A stretch of DNA of 64,000 nucleotides from Nocardiopsis sp. NRRL B-16309 (GTDB lineage Bacteria > Actinomycetota > Actinomycetes > Streptosporangiales > Streptosporangiaceae): assembly GCF_001279585.1 (NCBI RefSeq), contig NZ_LGEC01000062.1, positions 1 to 64,000 on the forward strand, given 5' to 3'. A model generated the notes under the pieces. That model worked only from the letters and a program-made list of their open reading frames with translations, ran no database searches and was not told the DNA's origin. Each line of letters starts with the position of its first letter. The first letter of the stretch is position 1. Positions 40,546 through 47,907 of this stretch are shown piece after piece. The position numbers and the translations under genes were made by a program.

Positions 40546-42732
40546 ATGGAAGAACAGGCCATGCTCGCGCGGGACCTCGTCCTGCGCGTCTGTGCCGGTC
40601 CGACCGAGCTCGATCCCCAGTGGATCCGGGCCGGCGGCAAGGTCACCACCCCCTTCCTCGTGCCCCGCGACCGCAACCTCGTCCGCGCGATCGTCGCCGC
40701 CGGGCGCTCGATGGGCGTGGACCGCCTCCTCGTCTGCCGGACCCGCCCCGAGTTCTCCTACGAAGCCGTCACCGAGGTCCCCCTCGACACCGACACCCTG
40801 GTCGACCTCATCCGGGGGTGGGGGCCCACGCCCACCGACTTCCTCGTCTGTGTCGAGGACTTCTCCGCCGCCGTCCTGGTCGACGCCGACGAACTCACCG
40901 TGGCGGCCGGCCCGCCCGACTTCGTCCGCGAACTCGTCGGGGCCGACATCCCCCAGGCCCGCGCCCACTTCGCCGCCCGGGCACGCGCGGAGGGCGGCGC
41001 GGTCCTCACCCGCGCCGCGCAGCTCTACCACTGCGTCGAGCCCGGTGCCCGCCACGCCCGCACCCCGCGCGGGCCCGGACCGGACCTCGCCGAACGCCTG
41101 TCCCGCGCCGCCGACCGCGCCCGCGAGCGCTCCCCGCGGGCCGTGCGCGGCCTGCGCGTGCTCCGCGGCTCCTGGGGGTGGCTCATGCTCGTCGCCCTGC
41201 TCGCCGTACCCCTGGCCGCGCCCGCCCTGCGACCCGTCCTTCCCGTGCTGGCACTCACGTACCTGCTGCTCTTCCAGCTGGCCTGGCTCTCGCGCTCGCG
41301 CACCGTCTCCTTCGCGACCCTGCTGCGGGTGGTCGCCCTCGGCGCCGCCCTGCTGTGGCCGGTCGCCCTCGCCGAGTCCGCGCTCGTGCGGTTCCTGGGG
41401 GCCGACCCCTACGGTGTCCTCGCCTACACCTACGTCGCGGTGCCCGTGGAGGAACTCGGCAAGCTCGCGCCGCTGCTGCTCCTGCCGCTCGTGGCCCGGC
41501 GCCGGGCGCGCCGCCTGGCGGCCACCGACTTCCTGCTGCTGGCGGCGGCCTCCGGAGCCGGATTCCAGCTCGCCGAACGACTGCTGACCGAGGTGGCGCT
41601 GATGGAGGGCGGCCACACCGGTGGAAACGGCCTGCTCCTGCCCGGCGGATCCGTCGTCTACGCCCCGGACGGCGGCGTCCTCGCCGTCTTCTCCGGGCAC
41701 GCCGTGACCACCGGCCTGGTCGGCGCCGCGCTCGGGCTGGCCATCGTCGGCCGCCGCTACGGTGCCTGGCTCTGGCTGCTGCCCCCGCTCGCGCTGGCCA
41801 CCGCCGTCCTGGAACACCTCAACCTCAACGCGGTGCTCTCCGGCGCGAGCCTGCACTGGGCCACCGACGCGGTCTTCGCCGTCCTCGGCGGCGGCGTGCT
41901 CACCCCGTGGCTGCTGCTCCTGCTCCTGCTGTGCGCGGTCGCGATGGACTACCGGATGATCGGTACCGCCGCCGAGAGCACACCGCCGCTGCCCGGGCAG
42001 CCGCCCCTGGCCCGGCTGCGCCGCTGGGCGTGGGGCCGCTCGATCGCGATGCGCGTGCGGGTACCCGCCGACATCGCGCCGCTGTTCCGCCGGATCGCGC
42101 TGTCGTGGATCGACCTGCCGGTCACCCTGGCGACCATGCTGTCCTCGATCGCGCACGAGCTGGCCGCCGCCACGATCGCGGCCCGCCGGGGGCCGGGGGT
42201 CCTGTGCGACACCTGGCGCTTCGTGCGACACCGGAGGGCCAGCGCCATGGGCGAGGCCCGCTCCGAGGGGCGGCCCTGGCGCCCCTACCCCGCTCAGGAA
42301 ACCCTGACCCGCACCGCGCGCGAGCTGGCCATCCGGCTCGGCCTGGCCGCGACCGGGGGGATCACCGCGGCCGCCGCGGCGGCGCTCATGCTGGCCGCCC
42401 TCCCGGCCGCCGCGGTCCTGCCCCCGGTCACCGGGGCAGGCGCCGACACCCCCGCCTACGCCCTGGTGGCGGTGGCCCGGCTCCAGACCTGGCTGGGCGA
42501 GCAGGACGGGGTCGTGTGGGCCGTGGTGGCGCTGGTAGCGGTGGTGAGCCTGCTGACGACCGGCAACGCCGTGCCGCACGCCCACCCGCGGATGCGCGAG
42601 TTCCTGCGCGCGCCCACCGCCAACACGGGCGCGATCCTGGGCATGCTCGCCCCCGGGCAGGTCGGCTACGCGCTGCCGGGCCTGGTCGGCCTGGCCCTGC
42701 CGCGTGGGGTGGACCGCCTCCTGGTCCGCTGA
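40546..42732 (+). CDS. PrsW-family intramembrane metalloprotease
   Basis: The 728-residue protein has an N-terminal soluble domain (1-190), then about eight or more membrane segments. The PrsW signature residues are visible: VPVEELGKLAPLLLL near residue 302, GAGFQLAERLL near 342, VFSGHAVTTGLVGAALG near 384 and LEHLNLNAVL near 424. Other PrsW proteases cleave membrane anti-sigma factors or similar substrates. The soluble N-terminus and a C-terminal membrane part (residues 540-728) are additions not found in the minimal family. The ATG at 40546 follows GAGGA. The substrate is unknown. Confidence 0.82.
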   Translation: MEEQAMLARDLVLRVCAGPTELDPQWIRAGGKVTTPFLVPRDRNLVRAIVAAGRSMGVDRLLVCRTRPEFSYEAVTEVPLDTDTLVDLIRGWGPTPTDFLVCVEDFSAAVLVDADELTVAAGPPDFVRELVGADIPQARAHFAARARAEGGAVLTRAAQLYHCVEPGARHARTPRGPGPDLAERLSRAADRARERSPRAVRGLRVLRGSWGWLMLVALLAVPLAAPALRPVLPVLALTYLLLFQLAWLSRSRTVSFATLLRVVALGAALLWPVALAESALVRFLGADPYGVLAYTYVAVPVEELGKLAPLLLLPLVARRRARRLAATDFLLLAAASGAGFQLAERLLTEVALMEGGHTGGNGLLLPGGSVVYAPDGGVLAVFSGHAVTTGLVGAALGLAIVGRRYGAWLWLLPPLALATAVLEHLNLNAVLSGASLHWATDAVFAVLGGGVLTPWLLLLLLLCAVAMDYRMIGTAAESTPPLPGQPPLARLRRWAWGRSIAMRVRVPADIAPLFRRIALSWIDLPVTLATMLSSIAHELAAATIAARRGPGVLCDTWRFVRHRRASAMGEARSEGRPWRPYPAQETLTRTARELAIRLGLAATGGITAAAAAALMLAALPAAAVLPPVTGAGADTPAYALVAVARLQTWLGEQDGVVWAVVALVAVVSLLTTGNAVPHAHPRMREFLRAPTANTGAILGMLAPGQVGYALPGLVGLALPRGVDRLLVR

Positions 42733-42737
42733 CCCGC

Positions 42738-42808
42738 TCAGGCCCGGTACGCGTCCCGACGGTGGCGGATCGAATGGATCTCGATCACGTCCTTGTCCGG
42801 GCGGATCG
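42738..42808 (-). pseudogene. C-terminal tail of a ParE/RelE-like toxin
   Basis: The minus strand ends in IRPDKDVIEIHSIRHRRDAY followed by RA and a stop at 42738-42740. The pattern of a final beta strand followed by IRHRRDxYR is that of RelE/ParE toxins. About 22 codons remain and then the sequence passes directly into a duplicated piece of the tgmB gene. No antitoxin is present. Confidence 0.6.
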
Positions 42809-42889
42809 GGAAGTTCCCGGGATCGAGCGGAAGACCGGTATGCCTCGCTGATGGAGTTCTCGGATGACCAGGTCAGCCGTGGGGTTCAG
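42809..42889. repeat. Duplicated fragment of the tgmB 5' end
   Basis: This stretch matches 45611-45692 almost base for base in the same orientation, including about 60 identical bases in a row. On the minus strand it codes for the DPTADLVIRELHQRGIPVFR part of the ATP-grasp ligase. It is cut off on both sides, so it is a relic of recombination. Confidence 0.85.
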
Positions 42890-42901
42890 CCTTCGGAACT
42901 G

Positions 42902-43490
42902 TCAGAGGAGACGTTCGTCTTTCTCTTCGAATACCGAGATGGCGGGGAAGTCCTCCGGAACCGCGTCCATGACCACCTCGCCGCACCGGCGGCCCCTCCA
43001 CTGCCCGGCGCTGCGCATCGTGCCGACCTCCTGGAAACCGGCCTTGGCGTAAGCGCGTCGTCCAGCGGCGTTCGGCTCCAGGACCTTCAACCACACCATC
43101 TCCAGTCCGATGATATGAAAGGCGTAGTCCAAAGTCAGCCGGGTCGCGGTCGTGCCCACCCCCGTGCCCCTGGCCTCGGGGCGATGACGAGAACGAATTC
43201 GGCGGTGCGCACCTGGTGGTCGATGAGCAGACTCGCCATTCCCACCGGCCTCGGGTCCCCGTCACGCACGTTGTAAATCGTGAACCTGGCCTGGTCGGGG
43301 GCCCGCGCAGCTGGTGCTCCAGGCCCTCGGTGCGAGACTCCGGGCTTTGGGGTACCTGCCTGCCGTAGCCGAGGACGGCGCCGGGGTCGCTCTCCCACCG
43401 CCAGTACTCGCGGGCCAGGTCGGCGCGCAGCGGCCCGAGCGCCACGCCGTCGGACTCCGCCCACAGAACAGGCGGGGTGGTGTCACTCAT
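42902..43490 (-). pseudogene. Frameshifted GNAT acetyltransferase (RimJ/RimL type)
   Basis: Three minus-strand frames give a full acetyltransferase when joined: LWAESDGVALGPLRADLARE with YWRWESDPGAVLGYGRQ, then RFTIYNVRDGDPRPVGMASL with LLIDHQVRTAEFVLVIAP, then TRLTLDYAFHIIGLEMVWLK and GRRAYAKAGFQEVGTMR to the stop at 42902. Two frameshifts, near 43290 and near 43175, break it. The acetyl-CoA region between them (normally GxGxG/A) spans the second break. It lies between the tgm genes and the duplicated tgmB fragment. Confidence 0.82.
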
Positions 43491-43608
43491 GTGATTCCTT
43501 GAAGGGTGTGTAGTCGGTGATGTCGTCTCTTCGGCGACGGGAGACCCGTCGATCTCGATGGGTGTAGAACTCTCCGGCACCGACTACTGAACCGACCGCC
43601 CGGGAACG

Positions 43609-44763
43609 TCAGCGGTCTGACGAAGCCGTGTCCAGGTCCCATCGGTGCGGGCCGTCCGGCCGATCGAGCCACAGCCGGTGTCGGCCGTTCCCTTCCACGG
43701 TGAGTCCGTACCGGCCGATGTCGGGACGTCCCGAGCCGTCCCAGTCACGCAGCAGCCCGCAGAAGGCATCCCAGAAGGAAGCCTTCCCGTCCTCGGCGAC
43801 CACGGCTCTGCCACGCTCGTCGATCTCGGCCCGTACCCAGGCCCCTGGGGCGCAGCCCAGCACACAGTGGACCTCGCCCTCCTCCCTGTGCTGGACCACC
43901 CGAAGCCCGAAAGGCAGCAGCAGGGAGAGGAAGAATTCGGACATGGCGTGGTCGTCCAGGCCAGGAACCTCGTCCATGTGGCGCACCCGGTCGGGTTCGC
44001 CCCCGGTCGCGGACAGCACCTGGGCCAGTGTCGGAACACCCGGTGTCGACGAGGAGCGCAGCCGCATGAAACCAGCGGCGTCGGGCAGGAAACGCCCGCG
44101 TACACAACCGTCCCCGTGCTTGCGGAGCCGAGCCAGTCCCAACCCGACGTTGGCCAGGATCAGACCGCCCTCGTCCAGTTGGTCCAGCCACGCGGCCGGG
44201 ACGCGCCCCAGACCGCAGGTGGCCAGAATCCGGTCGTAGGGAGCCCTCGGCGCATATCCCTGGGCGCCGTCCGCCACGGCGACGGAAGGCCCGTACCCGG
44301 CGGCAGCCAGAGACACGCGGGCCTGCTCGACCAGCGCCTCGTCATGGTCGATCGATGTCACCAGCGCGGAACTGAGGCGCTCGCTCAACAGGGCCGCGTT
44401 GTATCCGGTCCCCGTGCCTACCTCCAGAACCCGCATACCGTCCTCCAGCTGGAGGTGTTCGAGCATCAGCGCCATGAGTGAGGGTTCGGTGGAGGAGCTG
44501 ATGGCCAGGCCCTCGGGTGAGAACTCGGTGATGAGGGTGGCGTCGGTGTAGATCGCCTCCAGCCAGCCCGGGGTCCGGTCGGTGTACGAGACCGTGCCCT
44601 GCGGGGTGCGCACGTGGAAGGCCGGGACGAACAGGTGGCGGGGCACGGTAGTGAACGCGTGCCGCCACCGAGGAGAGCGCAGGCTGCCCTTGTCGGTCAA
44701 GTCCTGCGCCAGCCGGTCGGCGTGCCCGGCCTGGCCGAGCCGCTGGGTGTGTGAGCGCGTCAT
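43609..44763 (-). CDS. tgmC: PIMT-like methyltransferase of ATP-grasp peptide system
   Basis: The 384-residue protein has a protein-isoaspartate-methyltransferase-type SAM domain in about residues 20-240: AISSSTEPSLMALMLEHLQL precedes the SAM loop VLEVGTGTGYNAALLSERL and IDHDEALVEQAR. A C-terminal domain of about 140 residues follows, as in the methyltransferases of ATP-grasp peptide maturase systems. In studied relatives (for example ThfM in fuscimiditide biosynthesis) the enzyme methylates an aspartate of the cyclised peptide, leading to an aspartimide. The start overlaps the tgmB stop by four bases, so it belongs to the same operon. The chemistry here is inferred from homology. Confidence 0.87.
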   Translation of the reverse strand: MTRSHTQRLGQAGHADRLAQDLTDKGSLRSPRWRHAFTTVPRHLFVPAFHVRTPQGTVSYTDRTPGWLEAIYTDATLITEFSPEGLAISSSTEPSLMALMLEHLQLEDGMRVLEVGTGTGYNAALLSERLSSALVTSIDHDEALVEQARVSLAAAGYGPSVAVADGAQGYAPRAPYDRILATCGLGRVPAAWLDQLDEGGLILANVGLGLARLRKHGDGCVRGRFLPDAAGFMRLRSSSTPGVPTLAQVLSATGGEPDRVRHMDEVPGLDDHAMSEFFLSLLLPFGLRVVQHREEGEVHCVLGCAPGAWVRAEIDERGRAVVAEDGKASFWDAFCGLLRDWDGSGRPDIGRYGLTVEGNGRHRLWLDRPDGPHRWDLDTASSDR

Positions 44764-45719
44764 CTGCTGCTTTCCTGTAGTTGGTCGGCGATCGCGGCGG
44801 CGATGGGTTGCCCGGTAGCGAGCTGGATCCATCCCCACTGCCCGTTCGGATTCAGTTCGAGGAACACCCATCGCCCATGTGGGGTGACGACGAAGTCCAG
44901 TGCTCCGAAGGTGAGGTGCAGGCCGGACATCAGCCGGTGGACCGCCCGGCCCACCCCGCTCGGCGGCTCGATCGGGCTGTAGGCAAGATTTCGGTAATCC
45001 GCTCGCCAATCAACGTGGGCCTTCGCGCTCCGCGCATCGATCCGCGCGGCGAACAGCCGTTCTCCGACGACGGTCAGCCGGACCTCGCAGGCTTTGTCCA
45101 CCCACGCTTGGAATAGGTGCGCCGTACGCGCCACGCCGGGGGTGATCTCGTCCGCGGTCACCAACGTCGTGTACAGAGCACTGGCGGTCCTGGCTTCTCC
45201 ACCGGTGTCGGGGCCGCCTGTCATCGCCTTGTAGACCGCCTTGCCCTGTGCTTCGGCAAAGTCCCGGGCTGCGTCGGCGTTGTTGGTGATCAGGCTTTCC
45301 GGGACGGTAAGGCCGGCGCGCGCGGCGGCGGCGAGTTGGTGGGGTTTGTGTGCGACGGCCATGTTGCGGTGGGGGTGGTTCACCCAGCGGCAGCCGAGCG
45401 TCGTCACAACACCGCCGAACCCGGCCGCTGCCTCGCGCTCGGACCAGGTCTGCTCTGTGGAGTTCAACCGGGAGTGCGCCCGGTGTGGCGTGGGGCGCCG
45501 GTAGTACACAGAGGTGACCTTCTCAAGATCGACCTCCCGCTCTGCCGAGCGCAGGACCCCCGTGACCGCTCCGGTCACCGAGACGTGTGCCTCCAGCTCA
45601 ACGGCTTCCGGGAAGTCCCCGGGATCGCAGCGGAAGACCGGTATGCCTCGCTGATGGAGTTCTCGGATGACCAGGTCAGCCGTGGGGTCCAGCTGTTGTG
45701 TCAGAACCAGGACGGTCAC
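44760..45719 (-). CDS. tgmB: ATP-grasp peptide maturase
   Basis: The 319-residue ligase should make ester or amide side-chain links in the peptide encoded upstream. Visible elements are the N-terminal MTVLVLTQQLDPTADLVIRE, HKPHQLAAAARAGLTVPESL, the ATP-binding lysine region KAVYKAMTGGPD, the FQAWVDKACEVRLTVVG strand and the metal-binding end FLELNPNGQWGW, all as in graspetide/TgmB ligases. It starts at GTG 45719 with GGAG five bases before it, 15 bases after tgmA, and overlaps the methyltransferase start. A truncated second copy of its 5' end lies at 42.8 kb. Confidence 0.93.
   Translation of the reverse strand: MTVLVLTQQLDPTADLVIRELHQRGIPVFRCDPGDFPEAVELEAHVSVTGAVTGVLRSAEREVDLEKVTSVYYRRPTPHRAHSRLNSTEQTWSEREAAAGFGGVVTTLGCRWVNHPHRNMAVAHKPHQLAAAARAGLTVPESLITNNADAARDFAEAQGKAVYKAMTGGPDTGGEARTASALYTTLVTADEITPGVARTAHLFQAWVDKACEVRLTVVGERLFAARIDARSAKAHVDWRADYRNLAYSPIEPPSGVGRAVHRLMSGLHLTFGALDFVVTPHGRWVFLELNPNGQWGWIQLATGQPIAAAIADQLQESSR
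45611..45692. repeat. Source copy of the 82-bp tgmB repeat
   Basis: This segment inside the 5' part of tgmB is repeated in direct orientation at 42809-42889 with only a few changes. The two copies bound a 2.7-kb interval that holds the rest of tgmB, the methyltransferase and the broken GNAT gene. Confidence 0.85.
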
Positions 45720-45734
45720 GGGTCTCCTTCGGTC

Positions 45735-45992
45735 TCAGGAGTCGGTGACCTGGTCGGTCCAGGCCTGCATGTCCTCGGTGGTGGTTACCGTGCACTGCAC
45801 GGCCGTGCCCAGGATCGGCTGGTCGATGAGGGGGCGGCCGTCGCGCACCGACATCTGCGAGCCGGGCTCGTAGTCGATCCCGGACACGTCGTAGCCGGAC
45901 TCCGGTTCTGTGGTGGTGCAGCGGGTCAGGCCGAACGGGCGGTACGCGCCCTCAACGGGCGGGGTGACGTCAGTGGTTGCTGTGAGGGGCAT
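45735..45992 (-). CDS. tgmA: ATP-grasp-modified RiPP precursor
   Basis: The 85-residue peptide has the leader motif YRPFGLTR (residues 17-24) shared by TgmA precursors, a middle region (GYDVSGIDYEPGSQMSVRDG, then RPLIDQPILGT) and a C-terminal core TVTTTEDMQAWTDQVTDS (68-85) rich in Thr and Asp/Glu, as needed for ester cross-links made by an ATP-grasp ligase. Two cysteines (25, 67) are present. The ligase gene follows 15 bases downstream and the methyltransferase gene after that. Ring topology and cleavage site cannot be told from sequence. Confidence 0.88.
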   Translation of the reverse strand: MPLTATTDVTPPVEGAYRPFGLTRCTTTEPESGYDVSGIDYEPGSQMSVRDGRPLIDQPILGTAVQCTVTTTEDMQAWTDQVTDS

Positions 45993-46175
45993 GGCTCCTG
46001 GTTTCCTTGGCTTTTCCGTGCGGATCCGTTTCGGTGAATCCGGGCACCAACGTAGGAAGAGTGAGGTCGGTGCGCCACAGGGATGCTCATCTATTCGACA
46101 GCAGACTCAGGACGGAAGCGCTTGGAGAATATCTCCGAATAGAGCTGGTACCAGTCACCCACGTCACTCATCGTG

Positions 46176-47015
46176 TCAATGACTGGACCGCTTCACAGAT
46201 CCGCTGATCAGAGACCTCGCCTCGCTGTTGAACCTGGCACCCGCAGAGGCCATCTGGAAGACGTGGAGGTACTGCTCGATCTCGCTTTGATGAGTGAGTG
46301 TGAGTTCAGCGGAAACCGTTTCAACCACGACGGACGTGTTGTCCTGCACCCAAAATCCGTGGAGAGGAAGATAGGGGGGAGACGAGTCAAAGGGGATGAT
46401 TCCGAGGGAGACGTTGGAAAGTTCGGCGACGGTGAGCAGTCGATCCATCTGCGCGGTCATGGTGTCGCGGTCACCCCGCCTGTGGCGCAGTGCGGCCTCG
46501 GCGACGACGAAGCGGAAGCGCTTGTCGCGGCGGTAGAGCAGTTCCTGACGTCTCATCCGTTGTTCGACCGCGTCCTCGATACCGGCCGCTGACCCATCCC
46601 TGCGGTTCGCCGCCTCCAGGACGGCGCGGGCATAACCAGGGGTCTGGAGCAGACCCGGGATGATCATCGATTCATAGACGCGGAAGACGCGGACGTGTTC
46701 CTCTTCGAGGGCCATGCGCGTTTGGATACCGCTGTGGCCGTGGTGAAGCTGGTCCTTCCAGGCGACCCACATCGACTCCAGCTCGTTCAACCGGGTGATG
46801 AGGTCGCCGGTGGCGTCCTTCCTGCCGCAGACTCGGGCCCAGTCCCTGATCTCCGCCGTGCTGGGGGTCTGGCGGCCGGTCTCGATCTTGGAGACCTTCG
46901 ACTGACTCCATGACAACAACTCCGCGAGCTGGACACCGGTCAGCTCGGCCGACCTGCGTATCTCACGGAGCCGTCGGCCCACATCCTGCCGGGCGCGGTC
47001 AATGCTGTAGGTCAC
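46176..47015 (-). CDS. Helix-turn-helix regulator with DUF5753
   Basis: A 279-residue XRE-type regulator with a helix-turn-helix in residues 10-65 (SAELTGVQLAELLSWSQSKV, then SKIETGRQTPS) and a DUF5753 domain (MIIPGLLQTPGYARAVL, then GIIPFDSSPPYLPLHGFWVQ). The GTG start overlaps the stop of the DUF6879 gene by four bases. It lies 183 bases upstream of the RiPP precursor gene in the same direction and is the likely local regulator, but no DUF397 partner is present beside it. Confidence 0.88.
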   Translation of the reverse strand: MTYSIDRARQDVGRRLREIRRSAELTGVQLAELLSWSQSKVSKIETGRQTPSTAEIRDWARVCGRKDATGDLITRLNELESMWVAWKDQLHHGHSGIQTRMALEEEHVRVFRVYESMIIPGLLQTPGYARAVLEAANRRDGSAAGIEDAVEQRMRRQELLYRRDKRFRFVVAEAALRHRRGDRDTMTAQMDRLLTVAELSNVSLGIIPFDSSPPYLPLHGFWVQDNTSVVVETVSAELTLTHQSEIEQYLHVFQMASAGARFNSEARSLISGSVKRSSH

Positions 47016-47569
47016 CTGCGTATTGAACCGCTTACCGTGCTCGGGACGTACTCGTTGTGCGCGATGGCATGGTGCCAGGCAGTGTCCCGCCACCGGCGGT
47101 ACCGGGCCACCGTGGCGGGGTCGTCGATGCGTTCGAGCTCATAGGGCACGTCATCGTCGTCGAAGTGCAGGACACAGATCCACTTGCTGTCGAAGAGCCA
47201 GAAGTCGAGTTCGGGCAGGTCCTTCACGGCCGGGTGGTGGCGGGGAAGCCAGCGGATGTCCTCTCCGGCATCAAGGTTGAAGCGGGTGACGGCGTGTTCC
47301 CACATGATGTAGTCGCTCAGCGGCTCCGAGACGACGCGAACCCGTTGCCAGACCTTGCCCTCCTTGCGCGATGCGGTGACGTTGCGGTGCCACGGTGACG
47401 TGCGGGCATGGTCCTCGTCCCGTCCGAGGTCGCCGGTTTCCAGGAAGTGCTGAATGGCCTCGGCCTCCTCCACGACGTTGTACCGGTCACGGACCTCCAG
47501 CTTCCAAGCTGTGTCCTCGAACTCAGAGAACTGGCGGACGAACTCGTCGTCGGTGAGCAGCCTGCGCAT
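47012..47569 (-). CDS. DUF6879 family protein
   Basis: The 185-residue protein has the family start LTDDEFVRQFSEFEDTAWKL and the aromatic-rich centre LPELDFWLFDSKWICVLHFD. DUF6879 proteins are common in actinomycetes next to HTH/DUF5753 regulators and have been suggested to work with them; no biochemical role is known to me. It follows a 66-residue protein gene by three bases and overlaps the regulator gene, giving a tight three-gene unit. Confidence 0.85.
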   Translation of the reverse strand: MRRLLTDDEFVRQFSEFEDTAWKLEVRDRYNVVEEAEAIQHFLETGDLGRDEDHARTSPWHRNVTASRKEGKVWQRVRVVSEPLSDYIMWEHAVTRFNLDAGEDIRWLPRHHPAVKDLPELDFWLFDSKWICVLHFDDDDVPYELERIDDPATVARYRRWRDTAWHHAIAHNEYVPSTVSGSIRR

Positions 47570-47572
47570 GGA

Positions 47573-47773
47573 TCAGCCCTCTTCTTCCGCGTAGCGCAGG
47601 AGTTCGCGGGGGATCTCGACAACGGTCTCGTTGTCCGCCAGGTCGCGGACATCGGCCAGAGCGTCGGGGTCGGTGACCTTGTAGCCCTGCACCACGATGG
47701 TGCCGCGATCGGTCTTGTAGAGGGTCGGGCACTTACCGCCCTCGCTGTCGGTGCCCAGGAACGTCAGCCGCAT
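47573..47773 (-). CDS. Small conserved protein of Scr1-type locus
   Basis: The 66-residue protein reads MRLTFLGTDSEGGKCPTLYK, then TDRGTIVVQGYKVTDPDALA and a tail ending VVEIPRELLRYAEEEG. Similar small proteins accompany DUF6879/HTH operons across actinomycetes. The ATG at 47773 is used, with AAGGCGG upstream; ATGs at 47779 and 47791 are in frame. It is the first gene of the regulator operon that leads towards the tgm cluster. Confidence 0.7.
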   Translation of the reverse strand: MRLTFLGTDSEGGKCPTLYKTDRGTIVVQGYKVTDPDALADVRDLADNETVVEIPRELLRYAEEEG

Positions 47774-47838
47774 CAGCATCCGCCTTCGCATAGTCGCGAA
47801 TATTCTTGACTCAGCTTGGCACAACCCTGTGGAGTGGG

Positions 47839-47882
47839 CCAGGTGTTCTCGGTGACCGGGTCCGGTCACCGAGAACACCTGG
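47839..47882 (-). terminator. Long perfect hairpin after the molybdoenzyme gene
   Basis: Perfect 21-base arms (47839-47859 and 47862-47882) with a two-base loop lie 26 bases beyond the molybdoenzyme stop. It isolates that gene from the DUF6879/tgm operons downstream on the same strand. This is one of the longest perfect stems in the window. Confidence 0.8.
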
Positions 47883-47907
47883 GAAGGGGGACGGCCTCTA
47901 CCCGGCC

